A stretch of 64,000 nt of DNA from Lomentospora prolificans (GCA_029532625.1 JARFXM010000011.1:2480001-2544000), one strand, 5' to 3'. Positions 46,572-58,248 are shown, counted from the first letter of the stretch. Notes: generated by a model from the sequence alone, not told the origin. Numbers and translations: made by a program.

Positions 46572-47836
46572 GATAAAATCCATCGACAGTGATCATCTCG
46601 TGCTCTGGGCATCCTCTGTGATGACCGCAATCGACCCTTTTCTTTACGAAGAAGAAAGAAAAGAAGAAGAACAAAGAAAATAATTTTAAAGAAAAAGGAA
46701 CCCCAGACGTGGGACGGCTTAGCGCTCAAAGATTGAGGGATTGTTTGAAGATCAAGTCTATCCCCGCTCAGTAATCTTCGCGTTGGTATCAGCCACGGCC
46801 GTTGGGAGAACCACTCGTGGTCATCGACCACGCCTCGCTAACGCAGTTTGTTTTGAAAGCTGGGTGGGTTGTGGGGGGATCAGTAATCTGGTTCATTAAC
46901 ATAATCCAAGAACAGTCAGTAAACAGCGAGTGAAGGAGACACATACTGCCTAGGATAGTATCCTTTCAGGATTGTCGAGTCTAGAAATGAAGTACTGTTG
47001 TGAATAAGTATTCTTGATAGATCCGAAGTCGTCAATCAACGTGGCGGCGCACTGCGGACTACAACTATATCCCTGAGTCGGGATATTTATTCATGATGGC
47101 GTATTCCACCACTACACACTTGCACGCGTGAAATTGGAGTTCCCTCTCTGCCTACTTGTCCTCGCCATTGCTGCCATAGCTCTTCCTTTGTCCGTAGGTC
47201 GTCACCGACTACCGACTTCGTCGCATAATAACGCCTCAGGCTCTCATGTTCAAAACTCGCCCGCTTCTCCGATGGAAAGCGGAGAGGTGTCGCCACCGAT
47301 TCCAGGGGGGAGCGAATGTGAAGCATTGGTGCAAGTCATTGTCCTTATCCGGGTTCCTGAATCACGCTCGTGCATCTTGGGCTAGCGCGAGAAGATAAAA
47401 AAAGAAAATACGCACTTGCAACATGGGAACCATTGGTTGCAAATCTAAGGTCCTTTTTAAGGAACATACAAGCTCGTGATCCTTGGATGGTCAGTCTGTA
47501 GAGAATAGGCTCCATTTCTAGTTATTCCTGTCGCGCACTACATAGCAAAATGCAGCTAGCGCGTCCCGGACCCGTAGAGACTGAGACAGTCCAATGCGTT
47601 AGCCAAGATGCCAAAATCTATTCAGTAGTCCGTCTTCAAGTTGCCAAAGGAAATCAAGCCACAATTATAAAACACTTAGCGAGCGGTGAGGGGAACAAAG
47701 CGCCGGCCACGGGGTCACGTCTTTCTAGCGCTCACATGGCAATTCTAAAGTTCTCTCCTCTTTCCCAGCTGAATCGGAACTCCGCTTAGGCTCAAGCAGT
47801 AATGGATCAGACTTGAGAGGATTCTTTCCCGAGCGA

Positions 47837-47878
47837 GGGAGAAAGAGAGAGAGAGTGTGTGTTTGTGTGTTTTTGTGT
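47837..47878. repeat. GA/GT-rich simple repeat
   Basis: A run of GA units passing into GT and TTTTGT units. Confidence 0.8.
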
Positions 47879-50800
47879 ATTGACCAATTCTTCCAAGCAG
47901 GCTTGCCTGACGCGAGGCAACATCCTCAGCCCCCTCCACGTAATACTTCATCACAGTGAAGTGGTCCAGCTAGGAGACGGAAGGATAGCGAGAAGTGTAC
48001 GGAATCAAGTAAAGTCTGGGTTCTCTGGCCTCCCTGTCCGCTAGATGTGAGCAAATGTGATGGGATGCAAGATCACCAAACTAGAAAACATGGCGCATCG
48101 TCGGAGAGCGGCTTAATTTCACACAAAACTCCCCGACCGGTGGATGGACAGGTATCGGAAGCGACGATACTGTCAATAAATGGGGCGGAAACCGAAATTA
48201 ATTCAACGCTATGGAAACGGGACAGGAGGGCCCGCCATGCAGCCCTGGCAGGCCTGTCTGAGCAAAGAGAGACAGGCGAGAGCCGTCGTGGAGAGCTCGA
48301 ACGGAAGATCCGCCTCCGGAGGAGTGCGACACAATGCGGTGCAGTGCGAGGCAATGTACACATGTCCATGAGTACGTTGTGCGATCAGTTTACTTTGTGG
48401 AGGTGAGCTTGAGCATCTTTCTCGGGCGCTTGCTGAAAGCTGGCGCCGCCGAGGTCGAAGTAATTCCATTGTGGACAGATAGCACGGCAGCCGATAATCG
48501 GCGAGAAAAGGGACTATTAGAATGGTACATTTAAAACCTCGCAGTCGCGGTTTTGTTCTAGTTCCGGATCGAGCCATAAGGCCCAGAACTCGACTAGCAA
48601 GCTGTTTTCTTCTCGTGTGGCCAGGGTTGGTGTGAATCACAACATCCATCGACGGCGAAAAAGGACAGGGGTGGGCCAAGGAGAGATAATTTCTACGGAG
48701 TACTTCTGCAAGTCTCATCTTGGATTCCCTGCAGAAACCCTTGCCCCCCTTGTACTTGACTATGGCATCTGGTGCGGACAAGACGACGACAGCAACGTAC
48801 TGTCAAGGCGGAGGTTACAAGGAACTAGCCGAACACGCAGTGAGGGAAGACCGGGAGATGAGAAAATCGAAAACGGAAAGTGATGGTGGGGACCATGCAT
48901 CAGGACATCAAGCCACGCGACAGGACACCACCGATGTTGAGGTGGAGTTGTGCAGGGGTTACATTATCAATCCCATCTAATCTACGATAATGATAAGATC
49001 CAGTTACAGGTGGCTCTCGACAATAATAATACTTGCTCCTTTCCCATCCTCCACACTCACCAAGTGGGCTTTCTGGCTGGTATCATCAACTGTCATCGCA
49101 TCTAACCTTAGTTCGCGGCAGTTTATGGTAGATCCGATTCTCATTTGCTAGTCTCCTCCAGGACGAGTTACACCCGGCGACAAGAGCAATGGACTGGATT
49201 TCCGACCATGTCCTGATAGATGCAATATTGCGACCACGTAGCTTTTGTCCCCAAACAGACCATTCCGACCAGGAAAGTCTAGTTAATTAGTGGAAAGCAG
49301 AGCCTGTAATGGGGGTAGACGGGCATCTACCTGCACGTTGCCAACCGTCGCGTGGCGTGGCTTGCCGCACCACACAAATCCATCAACCGGACTGATCGAG
49401 GTGCCCGCTGTCAGATGAAATTGTGGGTGTGCTGGGTATGAGTGGACAGACTCACTGGGATGGTTAAGATTACGGATTAGGCTTGGCGCGCAGTGACGTG
49501 GGGTGAGTGTGAGAGCCCAGCGCCATGTTTTGGTGACCCTGGTCCAAAAAAAACCTCTCCTGATCTGTGTCCAACCCTGGATTTCCATGGATCCCTCGGA
49601 TTTCGTTTTCTTGGAATCGAGAAAGACGGCAACCGAGCTTCTGCTGGCTACCTCAGTATGGGGGTGTGCTCTATAAGTTGGCGCTGTCTACCTACATGCG
49701 CCTATCTATGGTACCCTCTGGGGATTGAACCGGTAAGACAGCAATAAACTTGACCCTTTTTGGCCGGCGAAGAACATAAAGTGAGGTTGTTGAGCTGGGC
49801 TTGCGCAATAAGGTTCGTTTATGCATATACGAGCTCCTCGGATCCATATCGCCGGATTAGGGGAGCATTTGAAGTCTAACAAACCGCCGTCATCGATATC
49901 ACATCCTAGAACGCGTACACTTGAAAATCAGAGAGTTAGCATGTAGGATGCCGTTAATAACCTCAGCTAGTTACATAGACACCCTCCATCAGATCCGTCC
50001 TTGAAATTTCTCGATGGAATAGCACGCGCTCACCGAGCGGTAGCCGGCACTCCCCAGGGCTCCTTTTCCTGGGATGATTAATAGTGGAATTCCAGGCAAA
50101 ATTGCAGCAAACAAAATTAGTAGCTTAGCGCCTGTCACCAGGCGACCCTAGCGCTTCGCCAGCCAGGCGGGGGTGAATGTTTTGCAGCCCGGTTGGAGTC
50201 TGTGATGTGTGATGCTTGGACTTCAATGTTCCTTGTTCTCTGGATGTGGGCAGTGATCGGACGTCGTAGCCGATGCCGTCGGCTTTCCTTCCTGAGGCCT
50301 TTTCAGATTCTGTTTATTTATTGTGAGGAGTGCTGGATTCGGAATGGGTGAGGCATTTTATCGAGAAATCTCTGCTCGACTAGTTTAGTGGAGCTCTTCC
50401 GCGCTAGCTTACTACGTCCTTGGTGCGTTATGTGGCGTTCTCGGACAGGTCCTCGGCCCATTCGACATGCCAATACTTGTACATCGTAATTGCAATGCAC
50501 ACTAGCATCATCGCTGGCCCTCATAAATCGAGCAGCTCAGCCGAGAAACGATCAATTCGACAGGCGCCATTTTTCTCCCTGCCTTGTGTTCGCCTCAGAC
50601 TAGAAACGCCTTTGCTATGATTGGTATAATAGTGGCATTGATTTTGGCTCAAGGGCGATCCTTCTTTATATTTTTTTTCTTTCTTAGCCTTCCTCTCTCT
50701 TGTTCACTGTGTCGACCATACACTACTCTATGTATGATAATGGCCTCAGAATCCAATTCCCGTTTGGTATGGTGGTGTCGTAGTAGTGCTGGCTCCGCTG

Positions 50801-51359
50801 TCGGACCATCAATCCTGCCCTGACAAGGATCAATATTGATTGGATTTGGGAGGGAAGAGAAGTACACCCACCATTCTAAATCCTATTCGGACTCTCCCCG
50901 TTCGGTTCCAACACCGGAGCAATTCCGTGCAATTCCCAGGGATCGTCCAGCACCAACGACGGATTAAGAACCCCTCCTTTTCTGGGGCAGCAAGTCTTAG
51001 TAGTAGATTCATGGCCTGCTGTGTAACAACTCCGGTAACCAGTTGAATGACTGAAATCGGAGTCAATCAGACCAACGAAGGGAAATGAACGACCGCGTTT
51101 CTTACGCAGAAACATGCCTCTTTTCATTTTTTATTTTTTTTAGGCAGGGCGTGAACGAACACGGTAAACAACGCTGGTTAGGCCTTGGTGTTTCATTGGT
51201 TTCGACGGGCTATGTGTGACGAACTCGGCTAGAGCTAGCTTGCGGGCCTCTCGAGTCACCGGCGTGGGTTGGCGTGCGAAGCCGGCCCAACTCGACTGAC
51301 TTGACGGAAGAGATCCATGTCCTTCTGACAGGGGCTGCCTGGGCTCGCGAGGCAATAGA

Positions 51360-51378
51360 TTATCTGATGATCTGATAA
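51360..51378. promoter_or_regulatory. Paired inverted ATCWGATAA (iron-type GATA) site upstream of the CFEM gene
   Basis: TTATCTGATGATCTGATAA: ATCAGATAA on the minus strand and ATCTGATAA on the plus strand, one base apart. It lies 601 bases before the ATG of the CFEM protein gene. CFEM proteins take up heme or iron in other fungi and are repressed by iron through GATA factors of this type. That link here is inference. Confidence 0.6.
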
Positions 51379-51979
51379 CCTAAAATTGCCCTGTGCGTAG
51401 TGGCCCCCATCGGGTTGACACCCCTCCTCCTATCCATGTCCCGGCCGGCGCTCTCAGTTATCCCACCCTCCCTGAGTCCACTCCGCTGAGCCGTTGTTGT
51501 TAGTACGAAGTACGAATAGAGGGAGGATACAGCTCGGCAGGGGGCCCCGGGAAATGAAGGTGTGGGCGAGAACTGATGATGCGATAGGATGAACCGCGAC
51601 TATAGGGTACACTAGTGTAGTCCGTACTGGCCTCACGGCCACTCATATCATGCAGTCCGAGTCTGCTAGCTCAGCCGTGTTCCCGCTGCTGGTAGGTTGG
51701 CTTTGCCCTTTCCTAAGGAAGACTCGGGTTCCATTCAAGATCAAAAAAGGAAAAGGAAAAGAGGATGGTGGGCTGCGGTGAATGCCCGCTCACTGGCGAG
51801 CATATATTGAGAGGCTCTCCCGTCCCGAGAACCTTGGCTTCCCTTTCCTCCCCTCTGCTTCTTCTTGTCCCAACCACAACATCGGCTCACATTCGCTAAG
51901 CTCGTGATCAACTTTATCCAGTCGTTCAACCCACCCGCTCACTCATTCTCAGGCCTTTCCACGACTTCAGACAATCAAG
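51379..51979. promoter_or_regulatory. CFEM gene promoter region
   Basis: 600 bases between the double GATA site and the ATG. The proximal part is pyrimidine-rich (51835-51960), as in leaders of well-expressed fungal genes. Confidence 0.45.
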
Positions 51980-52747
51980 ATGAAGACCACCACCGCCGCC
52001 TTTACCGCCATCGCCATGGCCTCGGCTGCTGCCGCCGTCCCGTTATGCGCTGTATGTTTCCGATTTTCTTGAATCAGTTGGTGGTATTCTATCAATGACG
52101 ACGCGAATGCTGACATGGCTTCTTTTTGCGTCCCCAGATCAACTGCTTCACCAACGTCATCACTGACCACCCCCCTCTTGACTGCACTGAACCCGACATG
52201 TATCACTGCTTCTGCAAGATGCCCTCGCTTCAGCAGTACTTCCTCGAGTGTGCCTACGGTGGCTCCGAGTGTACCTCCGACGCGGAGGGTGTAGAGGCTG
52301 TCGCCTTCGGTGTCGACCTTTGCGCTCGTAAGTCCCTACCAATATCAGCTCATTAGCGCCCATTTGAGTCCCTTGCCTAACTGTAACCTCCCAGAGCTCG
52401 GTCTCCCCATCACTATCGACACCAACCCTCCTAGCGAGCCCACCACTGCTCCTCCCACTGAGCCCACTCAGCCCCCTGCCGAGACCACCGACGAGCCTGA
52501 GCCCACCGACTCCGAGCCCACTGCCACCAACGGCGAGACCTCCGCTGAGCCTACCGAGTCTGCCTCTGGTTCTGCTTCCGGCTCTGCTTCCGGCTCCGCC
52601 ACCTCCAAGCCCACCGGCACTGGCACCGGCCCCACCCCCAGCGGCAGCTCTGGTTCCGAGACTCCCGTCATCGTCAACGGTGCTAACGGCAAGGCAGTCT
52701 CTGGCCTCCTTGCCGCTGCCGGTCTCGTTGCTGCCGCCCTTATCTAA
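51980..52747 (+). CDS. CFEM-domain GPI-anchored cell-surface protein
   Basis: Three exons, 51980-52051, 52138-52327 and 52395-52747, 204 aa; junctions are gtatgt/cag and gtaagt/cag and keep frame. Residues 1-19 are a signal peptide. The CFEM domain follows directly, with eight Cys in the family pattern, from PLCAINCF through LDC, YHCFC, LEC and SEC to VDLC. An Asp lies in the CTEPDMYHCFC stretch, where heme-binding CFEM proteins carry their axial ligand. A Pro/Thr/Glu-rich stalk and a Ser-Gly-Ala repeat make up most of exon 3. The end, ETPVIVNGANGKAVSGLL then an Ala/Leu tail, is a GPI-attachment signal. Known roles of the family are heme and iron capture at the wall, adhesion and host sensing. 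The double GATA motif upstream favours an iron role here. Confidence 0.93.
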
Positions 52748-54306
52748 GTGTAATTTTCTGGCGTTGTGTATAATGACCTCCGTGTCAGGAGTTTGCTGGA
52801 AGCTGGATTTGCAACCTAGCCAAGGGGTATACTTCGAGACAGCGGAGAAGGAACGACAACCCTTTAACTTAATCCTCTAGCAAGCGCGCGTGTATTTACT
52901 CAGGGTTTTATGTGCGCGCCTGCGACTTAAATCCCCCGTCTTGTATCATTAAAATACGGTTCTTCTGGGTCTGGGGATGTGAACGGCAAGGTCTTTAGTC
53001 TCGGGAGGGATAAAAACTTACGATACTACTTGTGTTGATAATTCTAGCCGCTCGTGTCAATATCACTGGGATGTCCACGCATTATGAATGTGTCTAACAA
53101 TGAGATGTGACAGAGAATCGAACCCTTGTTGTTCTGTCTGGTGAATGCAATGTAGCCGGTATTTGACAACTCTCCTTCCACACACACGTGTTTTCGAGGG
53201 CGTTTGGCACCAGGATGCCCTTTTTCCTTCGCGTTGCCGGTAGAGCCAGTGGCTTTTAATTGGCGTCCGGTATGTTACGCCCATATGTATCGGAATAGAA
53301 ATGCACCTCCGCCTGCTTCGATGTCTGCCTAGACTTTCGTGTCGCAGCTCGACATAATACCGACGGACGCAAAAGGCCAATGGGTCAAGTATCCATATTT
53401 CTGGCTGAACGCCATCTGATCTAATGATTACGGAGCTCATCTTGAAAAAGTGGGCTTCGATATTGGTGGTTCGAAGGTCAAGTGTTTGAGGTTAAACCTT
53501 TTCTTCATATGTTGCGGGTTTATATCAGCAATATCTAGTACACCTCCGGCGTGTACTCTGATCTGTGTTAATACCTTATTTTGCCTCGATTCAGCTCTAT
53601 GTTTTGCGCTCTAACTTTTCTAGGTATGATGCCAGTCCTTATCTGAAGCGTCGTAGCGCCTTTATTTCAGATTTTGCCGGTCCTGTACCAGAGCTCCGCC
53701 GAAGAGTATCTTAACGCAGGCGAATCAGCAGATAACGTGATCTTTGCGAGAAAACAGGGCTGATTTTCCAATAGTCTGCTCTTGGCTACGCCTGGCAGGG
53801 TGTTTTGAGGATTCGGGACTTTCCACTGGCTCGTGTCACTCTGCACAGCCCAGCTGCACTTTCACATGAGAACGTTGGGGAGACGCACGTTGGCGGCGTT
53901 TTTGTCATTCCCTCTTCGCAGTCTATTCCAAATCCATTTCAATATATGTCGGCTATATAAGCCACGATAAGCTCTGCAGGTCGATGGGCAACTGGGGTTC
54001 GGTAGACGCGTAATATTCCGACGAAGGCGGGTTTGTCCTGCCACGTTTGATACGCACTACGCGGGTGGACTAGGCTGCACTCGGCCGGTCTGCCTTCATA
54101 AGTAGATATATGAAGTCTGCGCCCAGCACGAAATAATGCCCTCACGATATTTTCTCTCGTCGTTTCGCATTGATACTCAACGTATTAATACCCAGATGCC
54201 AGTTTGAAGAAGAGGCATCAAGATCTCAGGTTAACCCTTGCTAATATTAATGAAAAAATCTTTTCTCTCTTCTTCTCAGATTGCAAGGTGACCTCCAAAG
54301 GCGAAG
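52748..54306. other. 1.6-kb intergenic region
   Basis: 3' flank of the CFEM gene and promoter of the next small gene. No gene can be supported. A strong acceptor-like site (ttcttctcag) ends near 54280 and may belong to a 5' UTR intron of the following gene. Confidence 0.45.
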
Positions 54307-54788
54307 ATGGCTCAAGGATCACCTCAAGCATCATTAGCTGGCCTGCGAGCCACGCGTTCATCCTCCGACGAGCTCATTCGATGTGATCAGAACCAGACCT
54401 TTCGGCTCTCAGATGATGGAATCAGCACGGAGCAACTATGGTATCGAATGCTTTCTCTTCACCAGAAGTATCACTGCTACCGTTCGGCACGTATGGACGC
54501 TGCCGTTGAGGCCTGGAATAAAGGGATGTGGACCAAGACTCGTGAGTTTGACTCGACCAAAACTGCTGAAACAACGGCTATGAACATTATGTCTGGACCT
54601 ACCCGGGGCTTGGAGACCGGACGTACAGGCATCGGAATGTGGACTGACTCGTTGTAGCATCGCGAACATGTTTAGACCTTCTGAACGAATGCGTGGAAAG
54701 GCTTCCTGATGAAGCAAAGAGGGAATGGATCGCCTGGAGAAACATAGACCGAGTTGTACCGCCACAGCTGCCGATAGAGTTGAGATAA
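54307..54788 (+). CDS. Small two-exon protein of unknown function
   Basis: Exons 54307-54541 and 54658-54788, 121 aa. The 116-nt intron has a gtgagt donor, a CTGAC branch site and a gtag acceptor, and the frame is restored. The protein is hydrophilic with no signal peptide or membrane segment. Predicted helices include LWYRMLSLHQKYHCYRSARM, then MDAAVEAWNKGM, then CLDLLNECVERLPDEAKREW and IAWRNIDRVVPP. I do not recognise the family. The spliced model reads smoothly into amphipathic, Trp-containing sequence, whereas without splicing the frame ends at 54657. This is moderate evidence that the gene is real. Confidence 0.55.
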
Positions 54789-55293
54789 TGATCATGTTGC
54801 CATTTTTCTTTTTGTTTTTTTTTTGAGTGAGAAGTAACTTGCAGCTAAGGCGGTTGGTGTTCGACACGCGATGTGCTACTTGACAGTTTAGGGGCTGGCT
54901 TCCAGGGCTTTATGACTTCACACGTGTAACAAATCAACAAATTCACAAGGACTCGAGCTTCGAATGGACTAATAATTGAGTATACAAATGAAAGTAGATT
55001 AGCTAAGACTACACTCGTGGTGTTGGTGTGATGATGATGATGATGATGATGATGCTATCTGCCCTTTAAACCCTTGGCGGAGATCCATCTGAAATATGCT
55101 ATGCCCTATCCATTCCATCAATTCCCGTCGCAATGCAAGTACCATAGATCTCTTTCCGGCAGATGAATCCAAAACAAAAGGAACAAGAAAAAAAAAATAC
55201 AAACTGTTCCGAAATGAACCATGCGAAAAGCGAAACAAAAATGCTGTAACCTGATACCCTGAAACCCTATGCTACATGCCCAAACTGTAATAA
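54789..55293. other. Convergent intergenic region
   Basis: It contains a GAT trinucleotide run (55030-55054). No gene is seen. Confidence 0.5.
55030..55054. repeat. GAT trinucleotide microsatellite
   Basis: About eight uninterrupted GAT units. Confidence 0.9.
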
Positions 55294-56832
55294 TCACTCG
55301 TTGAAAAAGCTTTCATCTCTCTCAGAACGCCTTCCCTCTTCCTCTTTGGAACCTTTCCTACCCTCTCGAAGTCGTCTCCTACCTCCCTTCATAATGGCCT
55401 TGATCTTCAACTTGGCTCTCCTGACAAGCTCCATCAATCGGTTCAACCATGTAGCGGCAATTTCGCCCTGAAGCTGGCGGATCTGGTCGAGTAGCCCGGG
55501 GACCTGAGCAGCAAGTTCCTCGTACGCTCGCGCCGTCTGGAGTTCGGTGTCGAGATGAATTCGCTCCTTGTCCGCATCGTCAAGCTTGGCCTCGAGCTCA
55601 ATCACGCGCTCCTTGAGTCCTCTGTTCTGTATGTCCAGTCTCTCATTCTCCGCTTGCGAGTCGGCCAACCGTCCGCCGACATCGGTGAGGTCGCGTCGAA
55701 TTTCTTCACCTTCCTTCTCGGCAGTCTGAACAACAATTTCAAGTTCTCGTAGTCGTCGCAAGAGGTCAGCGTTGTCGTGGTTCATCTTTCCGTTTTCGTA
55801 GTCGGCAGTGGCAAGCTTGTCCTGGGTGGTCTTGAGCTCGGATTGCAAGGTATCTCCTCGCTTCTCAGCGGCGCCCAAAAGTCCTTGGAGTTGGCGGAGC
55901 TTTTCTTCGAGGGCAGAGTTATCGTGGCGGACGCGGTCGTTGGTAGACGAAGAGCGGTGGAGCTTCTCGAGAGCGGTGCTTAGTTCGGTCTGGAGCTTGT
56001 TGCTGTTGTCGCTGGCGGCGTTGAGGGCACTCTGAAGGGTGTCTAGTTGTTCTAGGAGTCTCGAGACTTCCAGGCGAAGCCTCTCGTTTTCGGCCTTTTG
56101 ACTGAGATTGGTTTCCTGCGAGGTGTCGAGCTCTGTCCGGAGGCGCGCACTGTTCTTCTCGGCAGATTCGAGAGCGGACTGGAATTCGCTGAGCTTGCCT
56201 TGGAGGACGGCAATCTCTCCGCGGCAGACGGCATTTTCTTGGCTCAACCTCGTGAGGTCGGTCTGCACGGTCTCGATTTCTCCGCGCAGGTCGCTGCTGT
56301 TCTTCTCGGCGGCATCCAAGGCCTCCTTCAGACCCTCGCGCTCGTGCAAGAGACCGAGATTCTCGGCTCGCATCTTGGTGTTCTTGTCGACGGCCTCAAG
56401 CAACCTGTTCTGGACATCTTCAAACTCGGCACTTGACTCGATGAGGGCCAGCTCAAGTTGGTCAAGGTAGACGTTCTTCTTGACGACGAGGGCGTCGCGC
56501 TCTTCCCCGGCCTGGGCGGCCGCATTGGTGTAGTGCTCGCTGGCGCGCTTAACCACGTCAAGCCATCTCGCGACGACGTCCTCTCTTTGGTTCTGGTGGT
56601 AGAAGCTGCACAGACATAGGCCGGCTAACCTGCGGAGCTCCGTGGCTGTGACTGCGGAGGGGGCCATCTGGGCCATTGTGGAGAGGAGGGTGCGGGCTTC
56701 CCCGGAGTCGCGGTTGTCGATGGTCCAGTTGCATCGTGCGTTGTAGCGGGTTCGGCCGAGACATCGAAGGGCGCCGGAGGTGTTGTAACCCTCGACCTGG
56801 AGGAGCTGGCCGGGGTCCCAGTATTCAGGCAT
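55294..56832 (-). CDS. Long coiled-coil protein with a Cys/Trp-containing fungal N-terminal domain
   Basis: Single exon from ATG 56832, 512 aa. The frame stays open 18 codons further upstream with plausible sequence, so an upstream exon is possible; an acceptor-like tctcacag lies at about 56920. Residues 1-110 form a small globular domain: ALRCLGRTRYNARCNWTI, then ARTLLSTMAQMAPSA, then LAGLCLCSFYHQNQREDVV and the ARWLDV segment. I associate this Cys-rich module with fungal proteins that may also carry a T5orf172 nuclease domain, but none is present here. Residues about 120-450 are continuous heptad coiled coil built from a repeated unit of about 38 residues (SALESAEKNSARLRTEL, SALNAASDNSNKLQTEL, GLLGAAEKRGDTLQSEL). 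The tail is Lys/Arg/Glu-rich. A structural or scaffold role is likely; function is unknown. Confidence 0.75.
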   Translation of the reverse strand: MPEYWDPGQLLQVEGYNTSGALRCLGRTRYNARCNWTIDNRDSGEARTLLSTMAQMAPSAVTATELRRLAGLCLCSFYHQNQREDVVARWLDVVKRASEHYTNAAAQAGEERDALVVKKNVYLDQLELALIESSAEFEDVQNRLLEAVDKNTKMRAENLGLLHEREGLKEALDAAEKNSSDLRGEIETVQTDLTRLSQENAVCRGEIAVLQGKLSEFQSALESAEKNSARLRTELDTSQETNLSQKAENERLRLEVSRLLEQLDTLQSALNAASDNSNKLQTELSTALEKLHRSSSTNDRVRHDNSALEEKLRQLQGLLGAAEKRGDTLQSELKTTQDKLATADYENGKMNHDNADLLRRLRELEIVVQTAEKEGEEIRRDLTDVGGRLADSQAENERLDIQNRGLKERVIELEAKLDDADKERIHLDTELQTARAYEELAAQVPGLLDQIRQLQGEIAATWLNRLMELVRRAKLKIKAIMKGGRRRLREGRKGSKEEEGRRSERDESFFNE

Positions 56833-57252
56833 TTTTGGAGGGGGAGGGAGGGGTGTGTCGTCGAATGGGTTGATGGTAAAATGCAAGTGAGCTTGGATAA
56901 ACGCCGGGGCAATGCTGTGAGATGAAAACTGATAATATTCTATCTACGCAGGTAGATGTTTATGTTTCTGATGTTTCTTGTCTTTGATGACCTCTCTTGT
57001 GCTGGTTGATTTTCTTCTTCGTCCTCGATTTCGGCCGGAAAGGAGGGTCCTTATATCATTTGAGGCTCTACTGCGACTCATGTTGACCTTGCAAAAGTAT
57101 CAACTCGAGACTCTCTGGGGATAATCCTTGACCGCTCCAAGGCCAACAGCTGTTTCAAAGTTCCATCACCAAGGAACGCCCTCCCTCTTGGTTGGTGCAT
57201 GCACTCGCTTGGCCGTGGTTCACAGGCCCAGAACCGACGGCCTGGGTGCCCG

Positions 57253-57287
57253 AAGAAAAAGGAAAAGAAAAAAAAAAAAAAAAAAAA
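57253..57287. repeat. A-rich tract
   Basis: About 35 bases of A with a few G. Confidence 0.9.
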
Positions 57288-57800
57288 GGGTCCTTGCGCC
57301 TGACCCATCTGGGGAATTTTTTTGTCTTTTTTTTGTTCTCCTTGGTTTTCCTGTCTTTTACCCCCTCCAGTTCTTTTTGGCTTGGGTAGGTAGCTACGTT
57401 TCCCGGGCTTCGTCGGCCATGACTGCCTAGCTCTGGTCTTGGATTTCTGTTTCTGGGGCGGCGAAAGCCAAGAAAAGCGGCCCGATCCTCGGTTGAGCCC
57501 GAAATCCGAACCGACCAACACCGTCCCGACAACCCATCTAGCAAGTGGACCCTGCGAGACCGTGGAACCCCGGGAATCGCGCTATAGGTCATGAGATTAG
57601 GGGTCGTGTGAGCCACTACCAGAAAAGAAGCTGGCAATGGGCAGGGCGTTGGGAGTCGATTTGCTCGGGCACGGGTCTGTCACTTGGCTTTGGAACGAAC
57701 TCGTCTGGTTCGAGGAATGGTCGGCTTGCTTGGCTTGACGTGACTGGTTCGGGGAACGCAAGCCGCTCTCCCCCCCAGCCAAATTGGTGGGCAGGTGGGC

Positions 57801-57838
57801 TTTTCTTTCTTTCTTTCTTTTTTTTTTTTCTTTTTTTC
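57801..57838. repeat. T-rich tract
   Basis: TTTC repeats running into poly-T. Confidence 0.9.
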
Positions 57839-58196
57839 CAGAGAAGCCCTGCGTTTTGCCAATTCGTCTCCGAGTGAGCCATGTGTGTTTTGGCTATTCA
57901 TTTCGACCATCTTCATCCTATGGGATGAGGGCGCCACGTTGGCACTCCACGAACACGGGGCGACTTGTTTGGACTGCCACCCGGCCAGCCACACCATGGC
58001 TGGGCCACACAGCTCCGACGGACGTCGTTTCGGCTTCGTGTGAGGCATGTGAACGTTCGCATGCCCTACAGCTATGACTCGACTCTGGGCCCAAGGCTCC
58101 CCGTAAGGCAGGGTCGGAAGCTGAGGAGAGACGGGCGTTAGGCAGCCAGCCCGAAGCAAGGTATTGTGTGCATCCGGGGTTCGTACATACCTTTCC

Positions 58197-58248
58197 CTCT
58201 TCTTTTTTCTTTTTTTTTTTTTTATCTCTTCTTTATTTTTATTTTTCC
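58197..58248. repeat. T-rich tract
   Basis: About 50 bases, mostly T with C and A interruptions. Confidence 0.9.

Larger units (their letters stand above)
43796..51359. other. 7.6-kb gene desert
   Basis: No gene can be supported on either strand. Open stretches are short and lack ATG starts or motifs. One at 47128 resembles a signal peptide but starts with GTG. Seen: a GATA double site at 46553-46571, a purine-rich tract (about 46648-46700) and a GA/GT-rich simple repeat (47837-47878). Confidence 0.5.

Noticed and set aside
47128..47385. Tempting small secreted protein with a hydrophobic N-terminus
   Set aside because: The frame starts with GTG, no upstream ATG or splice site supplies a start, and the rest has no coding character.
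53100..53170. T-arm-like sequence (gggttcgatt) on the minus strand
   Set aside because: The stem is partial and no matching acceptor stem lies at tRNA distance.
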